In this document: one piece after another, positions 7,076 through 14,023 of the stretch
Position numbering within the stretch: position 1 is the first letter of the stretch
Layout of the letters: each line of letters begins with the position of its first letter
Assembly (NCBI GenBank): GCA_002412985.1
Contig: DHWC01000097.1
Location: forward strand, 1 to 14,998
Length of the DNA stretch: 14,998 nucleotides
From: Methylocystaceae bacterium UBA5192
Lineage (GTDB): Bacteria > Pseudomonadota > Alphaproteobacteria > Rhizobiales > Beijerinckiaceae
Direction of reading: 5' to 3'
Program-made: the position numbers and the translations under genes
Notes under the pieces: generated by a model
Databases searched by the model: none
Told to the model about the DNA's origin: nothing
What the model saw: only the letters and a program-made list of their open reading frames with translations

Positions 7076-7686
7076 GCAACTTTGGTCCGGCCACGATGGG
7101 CGCCATTCCATTCATCGGCGAGATCCAAAAAATTGCGAAGAATTTTATGCCCATGTTGAGAGGTTATGCTTTCTGGGTGAAATTGAACGCCATGCACTGG
7201 CCGTGTCTTGTGGGATAGGGCCATAATGAGATCATCTGGCGTTTGCGCAGTAATCTGAAGACAGTCAGGCAAGGTCTCGCGTTTTACAACGAGCGAATGG
7301 TAACGCGTTGCTTGAAACGGACCGTCAATGCCCCGAAACACTGTTGCGCCAGTATGATGAATAGTGGCCATTTTTCCATGGATCGGCAGGGGCGCGCGAA
7401 CCACATCGCCGCCAAAGACTTCGCCAATGGATTGATGTCCAAGGCAGACGCCAAATATCGGAATTGTTTCCGAAGCTGATCTGATCAAATCCATACAAAT
7501 TCCGGCCTCATGCGGCGTGCAAGGGCCTGGAGAGAGAACGATCGCGTCAGGAGCCGATTGGATCACATCTGAAACGGATACGCTATCGTTACGATGCACG
7601 GTTACATTGGCGCCAAGCTGTCCAAAATAATGGACCAAGTTGAAGGTAAAGCTGTCGTAATTGTCGATCAGCGTAACGTTAGACAT
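7072..7686 (-). CDS. trpG: Anthranilate synthase component II (glutamine amidotransferase)
   Basis: TrpG hydrolyses glutamine and channels ammonia to TrpE for anthranilate formation. In some bacteria the same subunit also serves PabB for 4-aminobenzoate. The class I amidotransferase domain is complete over 204 residues: LIDNYDSFTFNL (6-17), LSPGPCTPHEAG (51-62), the nucleophile elbow FGVCLGHQSIGE (78-89) with Cys81, and VQFHPESI (167-174) with His170 and Glu172. The frame stays open upstream to TTG 7734. The family start MSNVTLIDNYDS corresponds to ATG 7686, which I prefer although its Shine-Dalgarno is weak. Its stop overlaps the trpD GTG by four bases. Its partner trpE lies about 2.6 kb upstream, beyond the M50, MarR and DUF genes. 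Confidence 0.96.
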   Translation of the reverse strand: MSNVTLIDNYDSFTFNLVHYFGQLGANVTVHRNDSVSVSDVIQSAPDAIVLSPGPCTPHEAGICMDLIRSASETIPIFGVCLGHQSIGEVFGGDVVRAPLPIHGKMATIHHTGATVFRGIDGPFQATRYHSLVVKRETLPDCLQITAQTPDDLIMALSHKTRPVHGVQFHPESITSQHGHKILRNFLDLADEWNGAHRGRTKVA

Positions 7687-7723
7687 TGAGCAGCGGTCTC
7701 TTATTGCGGGGTCTAGGAAACTT

Positions 7724-7756
7724 AAAAAAGCCAACTGAAGCGTTTGTCAGACACTT
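7724..7756 (-). terminator. possible weak intrinsic terminator after the M50 protease gene
   Basis: Just past the protease stop, the minus strand has a 6-bp stem AAGTGT/ACGCTT with one G-T wobble (7751-7756 with 7738-7743) and a 7-nt loop, followed about nine bases later by a T6 run (7724-7729). The distance to the T-run is long for a standard terminator. It would separate trpG from the upstream genes if real. Confidence 0.22.
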
Positions 7757-7766
7757 AAGACGGTCG

Positions 7767-8885
7767 TTAGCGTTTCGCAACCATTCTTGAAAAAGGGTTT
7801 TGCCGCGAAAAGCGCCAGTTTGGCTTAATGTCTCTAATCATAATGATTTCAGCCAGCGATTGCCGGGTCAACAAGCCTAAAAAGCGCTCATTCTCGTCGA
7901 TAACAACTACGGGCCGCGTCGCGCTTAGGGCTTGAAGAACGGCGCTGATGGGTTCTTCAGGGTGGATTGTGGACGAAGGATCTTTAGCGAAGGGCGCGAT
8001 TGGCATGTCGGGTTGCGTGTCGCGTAAGGCGTCAACTAAATCAGTGCGGGAGAGCATGCCTCGCAATTTACCTTGAGCCTCGACAAGCGGTAGCTCGTCT
8101 TGTGAGCTTGCAAGGAAGCCCTCAACTGCTTCTCTGAGCGTTGCTTCTGGTCGGATCGTCACGATGCAGGTTTCCATCGCTTGCGCTGCGAGAAGATCTT
8201 TGGTTGTTTCCATCACGTTCGTCATTTGCGCTTCGCTACTTGCGGCCATGTAAATAAATATGGCGATGAAGACGAGCATTGGATGTCCAAAAAATCCTGC
8301 AAAGCCAAGTAAAAATGCAAAACACTGACCAACTGTCGCAGCGATGTTTGTTGCTTTTTTGGGACCCATCCACATGGCTAAAAGGGCCCGGAGCACCCGT
8401 CCGCCATCCATAGGAAAGGCGGGTATGAGATTAAACAGCGCGAGGAATAGGTTCGCGGCGGCGAGCCGTTGCGTGAGACTTACCGTTGGATCCTCGATAC
8501 GCAGAGCGGCATCAAAATCAAAGGCCTGCCGGGCAAGTAATAGGACAAGCGCGATTATAACATTAACTACTGGGCCTGCCGTCGCCACTAAGAGTTCCTG
8601 ATACGGCTTATCCGGCATGCGATCCATGCTCGCAGCGCCGCCTATTGGCAATAATGTCACTTCGGGAGAGGCAATGCCAAAATATTTCGCAGTTAAAATA
8701 TGTCCGAATTCATGCAGAGTGATGCAGATAAAAATTGTTGAGATGAAAATTAGACTTTCAATGGCTGCTTGAGATCCGTTTTTTAAATAGGTAGCAAAAC
8801 CAATCCAGACTAAAAATAAAATCAGCGTAATATGGATGCGAATTGCCGTACCTTTGAAGCTGCCAATTGTGAAAGACCAGCCCAT
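7767..8885 (-). CDS. M50 family site-2 protease-like membrane metalloprotease with paired CBS domains
   Basis: A 372-residue zinc intramembrane metalloprotease of the group 3 (SpoIVFB/Rip3-like) S2P family. The N-terminal half is membrane-embedded, with hydrophobic segments near 17-33, 43-62, 97-117, 141-157, 185-199 and 203-217. The active-site motif is ITLHEFGH (55-62: His58, Glu59, His62). The third zinc ligand is Asp160 in NLIPAFPMDGGR (152-163). The C-terminal half holds two CBS repeats (about 236-290 and 300-350), which in other proteins bind adenosyl ligands and could gate activity. There is no PDZ domain, unlike RseP. ATG 8885 has GAGG five bases upstream. The upstream 142-nt gap contains TTGACT (8986-8991) but no good -10 at proper spacing. 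The substrate is unknown; family members cleave membrane-bound anti-sigma or transcription factors. Confidence 0.92.
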   Translation of the reverse strand: MGWSFTIGSFKGTAIRIHITLILFLVWIGFATYLKNGSQAAIESLIFISTIFICITLHEFGHILTAKYFGIASPEVTLLPIGGAASMDRMPDKPYQELLVATAGPVVNVIIALVLLLARQAFDFDAALRIEDPTVSLTQRLAAANLFLALFNLIPAFPMDGGRVLRALLAMWMGPKKATNIAATVGQCFAFLLGFAGFFGHPMLVFIAIFIYMAASSEAQMTNVMETTKDLLAAQAMETCIVTIRPEATLREAVEGFLASSQDELPLVEAQGKLRGMLSRTDLVDALRDTQPDMPIAPFAKDPSSTIHPEEPISAVLQALSATRPVVVIDENERFLGLLTRQSLAEIIMIRDIKPNWRFSRQNPFSRMVAKR

Positions 8886-9027
8886 AATCGCCTCGTAAAG
8901 TATAGAAATAATACAGCTATCGATTATTTTTAGGAAGAACTTTTAATCAGGCTTAATTCAGGAAAATTCTAAATAATCTGTAAGTAGTCAATTGCATAAA
9001 AACGGCAGCGTCATACTTCATGTAGGA

Positions 9028-9540
9028 TTATAGTTGGTAGCGAATTTGGTCTGTCCAAAAGCGCTCCAGGCGAGAGAGGGAGTTGTTGAGAAGAGAAAAT
9101 TCCTGAGCCGAAACACCGCCGATTTGTTCAACCGTTTGAGCGTGTTTATCATAAAGCATCGCGATTGCGTCCTGAACGTCGCGTCCTTTTTCGGTAAGGC
9201 TGATACGTACAGTGCGGCGATCAATGCGTGATTTTACATAATGTAAATATCCTAATTCAACTAGTTTCTTTACGTTGTAAGAAACATTAGAGCCAAGATA
9301 ATAACCCCGTGTGCGTAATTCGCTGGCCGTCATTTCGCGATCGCCAATATTAAAGATTAGTAGGGCTTGTGTTGAGTTTAATTCCTGATTTCCACGTCGA
9401 TCAAATTCATCCTTTATAACGTCAAGAAGACGACGATGCAGGCGTTCAACTAACGATAGCGCCTCTAGATAGGCTGGGCGAACGGCATTTTCATTATCGA
9501 TATGAAGAAAATTATCTGAGGTAATTTTATTTGCTTGCAT
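9028..9540 (-). CDS. MarR-family winged-helix regulator, LdtR-like
   Basis: A 170-residue MarR-type regulator. Helical dimerisation segments lie at about 20-48 and 120-165. The winged helix includes ELNSTQALLIFNIGD (53-67), the recognition region TASELRTRGYYLGSNVSYNV (71-90) and a wing with RIDRRTVRISLTEKG (105-119). The GYYLGSNVSYN recognition helix resembles the Hyphomicrobiales group that includes LdtR of Liberibacter, a regulator of an L,D-transpeptidase gene and osmotic tolerance. That closer assignment is from memory and less certain than the MarR call. ATG 9540 has only a weak Shine-Dalgarno. The gene has its own 186-nt upstream region with a palindrome (9647-9666), suggesting separate and possibly autogenous control. 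The M50 protease gene follows on the same strand after 142 nt. Confidence 0.88.
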   Translation of the reverse strand: MQANKITSDNFLHIDNENAVRPAYLEALSLVERLHRRLLDVIKDEFDRRGNQELNSTQALLIFNIGDREMTASELRTRGYYLGSNVSYNVKKLVELGYLHYVKSRIDRRTVRISLTEKGRDVQDAIAMLYDKHAQTVEQIGGVSAQEFSLLNNSLSRLERFWTDQIRYQL

Positions 9541-9646
9541 GTCTTTGCCCCAGTATTTTTAAAGTCTAACATCGATCTTATTGTTGATGATGAGGCAAAT
9601 TAGGCCAGGGCAGATGAAGGCGTTGTTAAATAATAAGCTGAATCCC

Positions 9647-9666
9647 GCGTTTACTTTAATGAACGC
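9647..9666. promoter_or_regulatory. imperfect 20-bp palindrome upstream of the MarR gene, candidate operator
   Basis: GCGTTTACTTTAATGAACGC has perfect 5-bp arms (GCGTT/AACGC) and 14 of 20 positions symmetric. It lies about 107-126 bp before the MarR start, inside the 186-nt AT-rich gap 9541-9726. The size fits MarR-family operators, and autoregulation is common in the family. No binding data can be seen here. Confidence 0.35.
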
Positions 9667-9726
9667 AAATTTCAGTAAATCAAATCTAAATGAGATCAGG
9701 TATTATTTTTTTAATTATCATTAACT

Positions 9727-10266
9727 TTATTTTTTAGGAGCCCAGGGCGGGCGGCGTCCATTTTTGGGTTCTGCCTCATTTTCGGCTTTACGTTGTCGAC
9801 GCTTTTCATAGAGACGCTGGGCGTCATCATCTCTGCCGGCTTCGAATGTCAATGCAAAATAAATCATAATCAAGAAGGCGTTAACCCCAATAAGTAAGTA
9901 GCCGCCAACAAAAAATCCCGGAATGCTGAGCGTGACAAAAATTTGCGCACTAGCGATTAACAGCCAAAGAACGCCACCCCAAGGCGTCGCCAGCCAAAGT
10001 CCGACGCCAGCCACTAAATCAAGCACGGCAAAGAAGATGATTGCAAAAGCGGCGTTGCGCGGCATCACATCAAATATCGATTGATTGGTCGCCATTACAA
10101 TGCGCCAATGCAACAGACCTTGAATAACCCAAAAAAGAGCAACAATACGCATGAAGCGGAGCAATAAAACGCCCCATTTCGGCGCGTCAGTCACTGACGC
10201 AGGATCGCCAATTCTGATGGGGCGATAAGGATCTTCGCCATCGTCGTAAATTGTGCGATCGGCCAT
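9727..10266 (-). CDS. Four-TM membrane protein of unknown function (possibly DUF6163-like)
   Basis: A 179-residue protein I cannot assign a function. It has a polar N-terminus with many acidic residues (1-30), four hydrophobic segments (about 32-53, 69-92, 96-115 and 118-140), and a charged, strongly basic tail from 144 (RDDDAQRLYEKRRQRK) ending proline- and lysine-rich. It resembles small membrane proteins found beside LdtR-like MarR genes in Hyphomicrobiales, perhaps DUF6163, but this is from memory. ATG 10266 lies 9 nt after the trpE stop. The AAGG that overlaps the trpE TAA sits 7 nt away, so it is very probably translated from the trpE transcript. It is followed by the 186-nt gap before the MarR gene. 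Confidence 0.75.
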   Translation of the reverse strand: MADRTIYDDGEDPYRPIRIGDPASVTDAPKWGVLLLRFMRIVALFWVIQGLLHWRIVMATNQSIFDVMPRNAAFAIIFFAVLDLVAGVGLWLATPWGGVLWLLIASAQIFVTLSIPGFFVGGYLLIGVNAFLIMIYFALTFEAGRDDDAQRLYEKRRQRKAENEAEPKNGRRPPWAPKK

Positions 10267-10275
10267 TTCTCGACC

Positions 10276-11799
10276 TTATTTTTGTCCGCGTCTAGAAAAG
10301 CGAACGGCCTCTTCCGCCGCCCTGAAGAGGGCTTTAGACTTATTCACGCACTCATTATACTCATATTCGCCCTGGCTGTCATAGACAACGCCCGCGCCTG
10401 CCTGAACATGCATTAAGCCATCTTTCACGATCGCCGTGCGCAGGACAATGCAGGTGTCCATTTGTCCGCTAGATCCGAAATAACCAATACAACCGCCATA
10501 GATCCCGCGTTTATCCACTTCGAGTTCATCGATGATTTCCATAGCGCGCACTTTTGGCGCGCCAGAAACAGTGCCTGCAGGAAAGCCAGCTGAGAGAGCG
10601 TCAATACAGTCGTGTTTTGGATCAAGCTCGCCTTCAACATTTGAGACAATGTGCATAACGTGACTATAGCGTTCAATACTGAAGCTGTCGGTGACGCAGA
10701 CTGAACCTGTTTTAGCTACACGACCGACATCATTGCGTCCCAGGTCAAGCAACATTAAATGCTCGGCGCGTTCTTTTTCATCCGCCAGAAGATCTTGTGC
10801 GAGCTTTTCATCCTCTGTTTTATTATCGCTACGCCATCGCGTGCCAGCGATTGGACGTATTGTAATTTTTCCGTCCGCCGCACGAACGAGGATTTCTGGG
10901 CTCGAACAAACAATTTGAAAATCAATAAAGTCTAGGTAGCACAGAAAAGGCGCTGGATTTACCCGGCGTAAAGCGCGGTAGAGGGCAAATGCAGGGAGTT
11001 TAAAGGGAGCGGTAAATCGTTGCGACAGGACAACTTGGAAAATATCTCCGGCGCGAATATATTCCTTTGCGCGTTCAACCATTGCTAGAAAACGATCCGT
11101 CTGAGTATTTGAGACGGGTTCTTGAGTTGTAAAGAGTTCTTGCTGTGCGGGATCCGTCGTCTTTAGTGGGAGATCTAACGCCGTTACGATGTCATCGAGG
11201 CGTTTATTGGCGGCGGTATAGGCGGATTTTGCGTCGAGCTGATCCTCACGCCATACAGGTGTCACTACTGAGAGTTCATCTCTTACAGTATCAAATATAA
11301 CCATGATTGTTGGGCGCACTAACAAGGCGTCTGGCGCGCCGATCATGTCTGGTTTTGCAGGAGGCAAGCGCTCCATTTGTCGGACCATGTCATAGCCAAG
11401 GTATCCAAATACGCCGGCGGACATTGGCGGCAACGACAATGAATGGGCAATGGCTGACTGAGAAATCAACTCTCGCAGGGCAGCAAGCGGAGGGGATGAG
11501 CACGGTGTGAAGTTGTTTTTGTCTTTCAGGGCATTGCGATTGATTTCCGCTTTATCTCCGATAACGCGGAATATAACGTCAGGATTTAAACCTATCATTG
11601 AATAGCGCCCACGGGCGGCGCCGCCCTCCACCGACTCCAACAAAAACGCCGCATTGGAGCCGGAGTTTGAGAGTTTTAAATAGGCTGAAACAGGAGTCTC
11701 AAGGTCAGCCACAAGTTTGGTAACAAGCAGTACGGGCTTGCCTTGCTCATAGGCGGCGGCGAAGTCGTCAAAAGCGGGTTCTATGACTAAAGAATTCAC
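10276..11799 (-). CDS. trpE: Anthranilate synthase component I
   Basis: TrpE makes anthranilate from chorismate with ammonia from TrpG, the committed step to tryptophan. The 507-residue product has the N-terminal domain with the tryptophan feedback motif LLES (53-56). The catalytic domain includes GDIFQVVLSQRF (251-262), SSPEILVR (299-306), IRPIAGTR (314-321), ERAEHLMLLDLGRNDVGRVA (343-362), FPAGTVSGAPKVRAMEIIDELE (406-427) and QAGAGVVYDS (466-475). It is stand-alone, not the fused TrpEG of some rhizobia. In the loop after GTR, the usual PRG is WRS (321-324 RWRS). The start is GTG 11799, sharing GTGA with the ppiD stop. AAGGAG is only 2 nt away, so coupling rather than free initiation seems likely. 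No trp leader or attenuator is present, since the gene sits directly behind ppiD. Confidence 0.96.
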   Translation of the reverse strand: MNSLVIEPAFDDFAAAYEQGKPVLLVTKLVADLETPVSAYLKLSNSGSNAAFLLESVEGGAARGRYSMIGLNPDVIFRVIGDKAEINRNALKDKNNFTPCSSPPLAALRELISQSAIAHSLSLPPMSAGVFGYLGYDMVRQMERLPPAKPDMIGAPDALLVRPTIMVIFDTVRDELSVVTPVWREDQLDAKSAYTAANKRLDDIVTALDLPLKTTDPAQQELFTTQEPVSNTQTDRFLAMVERAKEYIRAGDIFQVVLSQRFTAPFKLPAFALYRALRRVNPAPFLCYLDFIDFQIVCSSPEILVRAADGKITIRPIAGTRWRSDNKTEDEKLAQDLLADEKERAEHLMLLDLGRNDVGRVAKTGSVCVTDSFSIERYSHVMHIVSNVEGELDPKHDCIDALSAGFPAGTVSGAPKVRAMEIIDELEVDKRGIYGGCIGYFGSSGQMDTCIVLRTAIVKDGLMHVQAGAGVVYDSQGEYEYNECVNKSKALFRAAEEAVRFSRRGQK

Positions 11800-13703
11800 T
11801 GCTCCTTATCCGCTCCTGTGAGGGACTCAAGAACCTTCTGGTTGATATCGACGCCCAAATGTTTCTCTAACCCGCCTACATATTGTTCTATGAGGTCATT
11901 TTGCAGCGCAGGTTTGAGCTGTTCAGCGATTGTTTTGGATTCAATTGAATTTGGATCGAATGCTGGATTAACGGAGTCTTTGACAAAAAACACCAGCCGA
12001 CCGCTATCTACAGCGACTGAACCTGCGCCATGGGGCGGCGCATCGAAGAATTGCACAATCGTATTGGGCGTAAACTCCGGACGCGGCGCCCGTTTGATGT
12101 CAGTAGCGCGTTTTACCTCAACATTAAAACTCTTGGCAATTTCTTCAATTGAACGGCCTGTACGTAGTTTGCTTGCGGCTTCGTCGCCTTTTTCAGTTAA
12201 AGCTTTTTGCGCAAAATCTGAGCGCAAAGCTTCGACCACCGCAGGACGCACCTCATCAAAAGTTTTCTGTCTTGCTGGCTCGATTGCGTTAACTTCGAAC
12301 CATACATAGCCGCCATCTCGCGTGGCGACAGTATCGTTGTCTACGCCAACATCAGACGCAAAGGCGGCCTTGAGCAAATCAAGGTTTATTGCAAGCTCAT
12401 CGATATTCTTGCCGTTTTTATCATGACCAGCATCATCGACGCTATCAATGACTCGCACCTCAAGCTTAGCCGCAGCTGCAGTCTCGGGAAGCGTTTTCCC
12501 AGACGCGCGTTGATCCTCAATGATATCGCGTAGTTTTTTGACCTCTGGCAAGGCCTTTTGAGCAGCGATTTCGCTGCGTAATTCAGCGGACGCTTGCTCA
12601 AGGGTCTTCGTAAAGACTGCAGGAGTTATCGACTTAACTTGAGAGATCACAGTGCCAAAAGCTGTTTTTACTGGTTCTGCAAGGCCAGGTTTGGTAGTCG
12701 CAAACACAGCGGCTCCAACGTTAGGGTCGCCAAAATCACGCTGCTCAACAAGTCCAAGGTTAACATCCTTAGGATTGAGGTTCAGCTCTTTTGCTAGGGC
12801 TTCGAGATCTAAGCCCTTTTTCAGCTTAGCGAGAGCGTCCTCGGCCTCAGTTTCCGTTTTAAGAACAATTTGACGAACGTCGCGTTTTTCAGGTGCGCCA
12901 AATCTTTTTGTTTTTACTTCATCGTAAAGCTTTTTAATATCGTCAGTGGACACGTCGTTTGGCTTACCGATACTGCTCGGACTGACGGTCAATATTGTAA
13001 GTTTACGATATTCTTTTGCTTTAAAAACTTGCTCGCGTTCGTCGTAATATTTTTTTAATTCTTCATCTGAAGGCTGTGGTGTTGATGATATGGCAGATGT
13101 AGGGATAACAAAATAATCAACAGCGCGCGTTTCATTACGAAAGCGATGGATAGCTTCAATCATTAATGCTGGCGGCTCAACGCCGGCAATAACAACGTCG
13201 GACAACATTCTGCGAATATAGGCTGCTTTTTCTTCAGTGACGAAACCCCGTTCACTAAAGCCAGCGTCTCGAGCGATTTGTTTGAAGCGTTCTGGATCAA
13301 ATTTGCCGTCAGCGCCCTGGAAGACTTTTTCTTGTGCAAGTAATTGTTGGGTTGTCTGATCGCTTGAGGCTAAGCCAAGCGCCCGAGCCTTCTGGTCGAG
13401 CGCCGTCTCTAACACCAGACGTTCGAGGACTTGTTGATCCAGTCCAGCCTGACGGGCTTCTTGATTGGTGACAGCCCGCCGAAGCTTTTGTTGGATACGC
13501 CGTAGTTCCATCTGGTAAGCATTGCGATAGGCGTCGACTGTGATCTCGCCCGCGCCAACACGCGCCAGACGTTGCGCGGTCATACCGCGGAAGACATCCC
13601 CGACGCCCCAAATTGCGAAACTGACAACAATAACACCCATCACGATGGCCATGATCGTGCGGCCAATCCAATTCTGCGATGCGACGCGCAGGCCTTCCAA
13701 CAT
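11796..13703 (-). CDS. ppiD: PpiD/SurA-like periplasmic peptidyl-prolyl isomerase (parvulin type)
   Basis: A 635-residue chaperone-foldase with one N-terminal membrane anchor (about 14-34, followed by IWGVGDVFRG). This places the body in the periplasm, as in PpiD, which assists proteins leaving the Sec translocon. Residues 40-200 form the SurA_N-type chaperone region, including ARVGAGEITVDAYRNAY and MSDVVIAGVEPP-like helices. A parvulin (PPIC) domain follows at about 225-360: FGAPEKRDVRQIVLKTETEAEDA (268-290), DLGL-like VNLGLVEQRDFGDPNVGAAVFATTKPGLAEPVKTAFG. A second, poorly conserved alpha/beta region fills 365-620. ATG 13703 has AAAGGAAG eight bases upstream. It heads the minus-strand run, and a ppiD-like gene next to trpE is familiar in alphaproteobacteria. 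Peptidyl-prolyl isomerase activity is not certain for such proteins. Confidence 0.9.
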   Translation of the reverse strand: MLEGLRVASQNWIGRTIMAIVMGVIVVSFAIWGVGDVFRGMTAQRLARVGAGEITVDAYRNAYQMELRRIQQKLRRAVTNQEARQAGLDQQVLERLVLETALDQKARALGLASSDQTTQQLLAQEKVFQGADGKFDPERFKQIARDAGFSERGFVTEEKAAYIRRMLSDVVIAGVEPPALMIEAIHRFRNETRAVDYFVIPTSAISSTPQPSDEELKKYYDEREQVFKAKEYRKLTILTVSPSSIGKPNDVSTDDIKKLYDEVKTKRFGAPEKRDVRQIVLKTETEAEDALAKLKKGLDLEALAKELNLNPKDVNLGLVEQRDFGDPNVGAAVFATTKPGLAEPVKTAFGTVISQVKSITPAVFTKTLEQASAELRSEIAAQKALPEVKKLRDIIEDQRASGKTLPETAAAAKLEVRVIDSVDDAGHDKNGKNIDELAINLDLLKAAFASDVGVDNDTVATRDGGYVWFEVNAIEPARQKTFDEVRPAVVEALRSDFAQKALTEKGDEAASKLRTGRSIEEIAKSFNVEVKRATDIKRAPRPEFTPNTIVQFFDAPPHGAGSVAVDSGRLVFFVKDSVNPAFDPNSIESKTIAEQLKPALQNDLIEQYVGGLEKHLGVDINQKVLESLTGADKEQ

Positions 13704-13759
13704 TGTTAAAGCTTCCTTTGCTAATGATTGTGAACCGACGGTCCAGAAATTTGGCGCGG

Positions 13760-13788
13760 ACTATAGGGAGGGGAGCGAGACCTGGCAA
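13760..13788 (-). promoter_or_regulatory. strong candidate sigma70-type promoter for ppiD-trpE
   Basis: On the minus strand, TTGCCA (13783-13788) is followed after exactly 17 nt by TATAGT (13760-13765). Four of six -35 and five of six -10 bases match consensus at optimal spacing. Transcription would start near 13753, about 50 nt before the ppiD ATG. This is the best promoter candidate for the minus-strand run. Confidence 0.55.
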
Positions 13789-13847
13789 TGAGGCTTGAGG
13801 CGGAAGATCAGCAGCTCTTTGGGGTGAGCCAAAAGGAGCCGGGGTCT

Positions 13848-13876
13848 TTGACTATCCGGCCTGCGCTCAGGAATAT
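13848..13876 (+). promoter_or_regulatory. candidate sigma70-type promoter for ppk2(-tpiA)
   Basis: On the plus strand, TTGACT (13848-13853) is followed after 17 nt by GAATAT (13871-13876), with expected initiation near 13883. It is divergent from the ppiD promoter, about 60 bp away. The rest of 13704-14023 shows no gene I can support, apart from the possible N-terminal extension of ppk2. Confidence 0.45.
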
Positions 13877-14023
13877 GGCTGGACTAACCAGGGTTTGGCG
13901 TGGGATTTGATGCTAGCCGCACTCCCTTTTTCCCGCCGATCGGCAAATTGGATCATGGCCAAGCTTAAAAATAATACCAGTGCAACCGCTAGCGACTTGG
14001 TCGCTCACAGCTCAGGGGGCCAG

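Noticed and set aside
7076..7111. Longer trpD reading from ATG 7111
   Set aside because: It overlaps trpG by 40 bases and adds non-family residues; the GTG at 7075 fits length and coupling.
7687..7766. trp attenuator or leader peptide before trpG
   Set aside because: No short frame with adjacent Trp codons and no alternative hairpins; only a weak stem with a distant T-run.
11818..12309. 163-codon plus-strand frame within ppiD
   Set aside because: Antisense shadow of a well-supported gene; composition follows ppiD codons and no ribosome site is seen.
13309..13788. 159-codon minus-strand frame overlapping the ppiD start
   Set aside because: Out-of-frame shadow of ppiD that runs across its promoter region.
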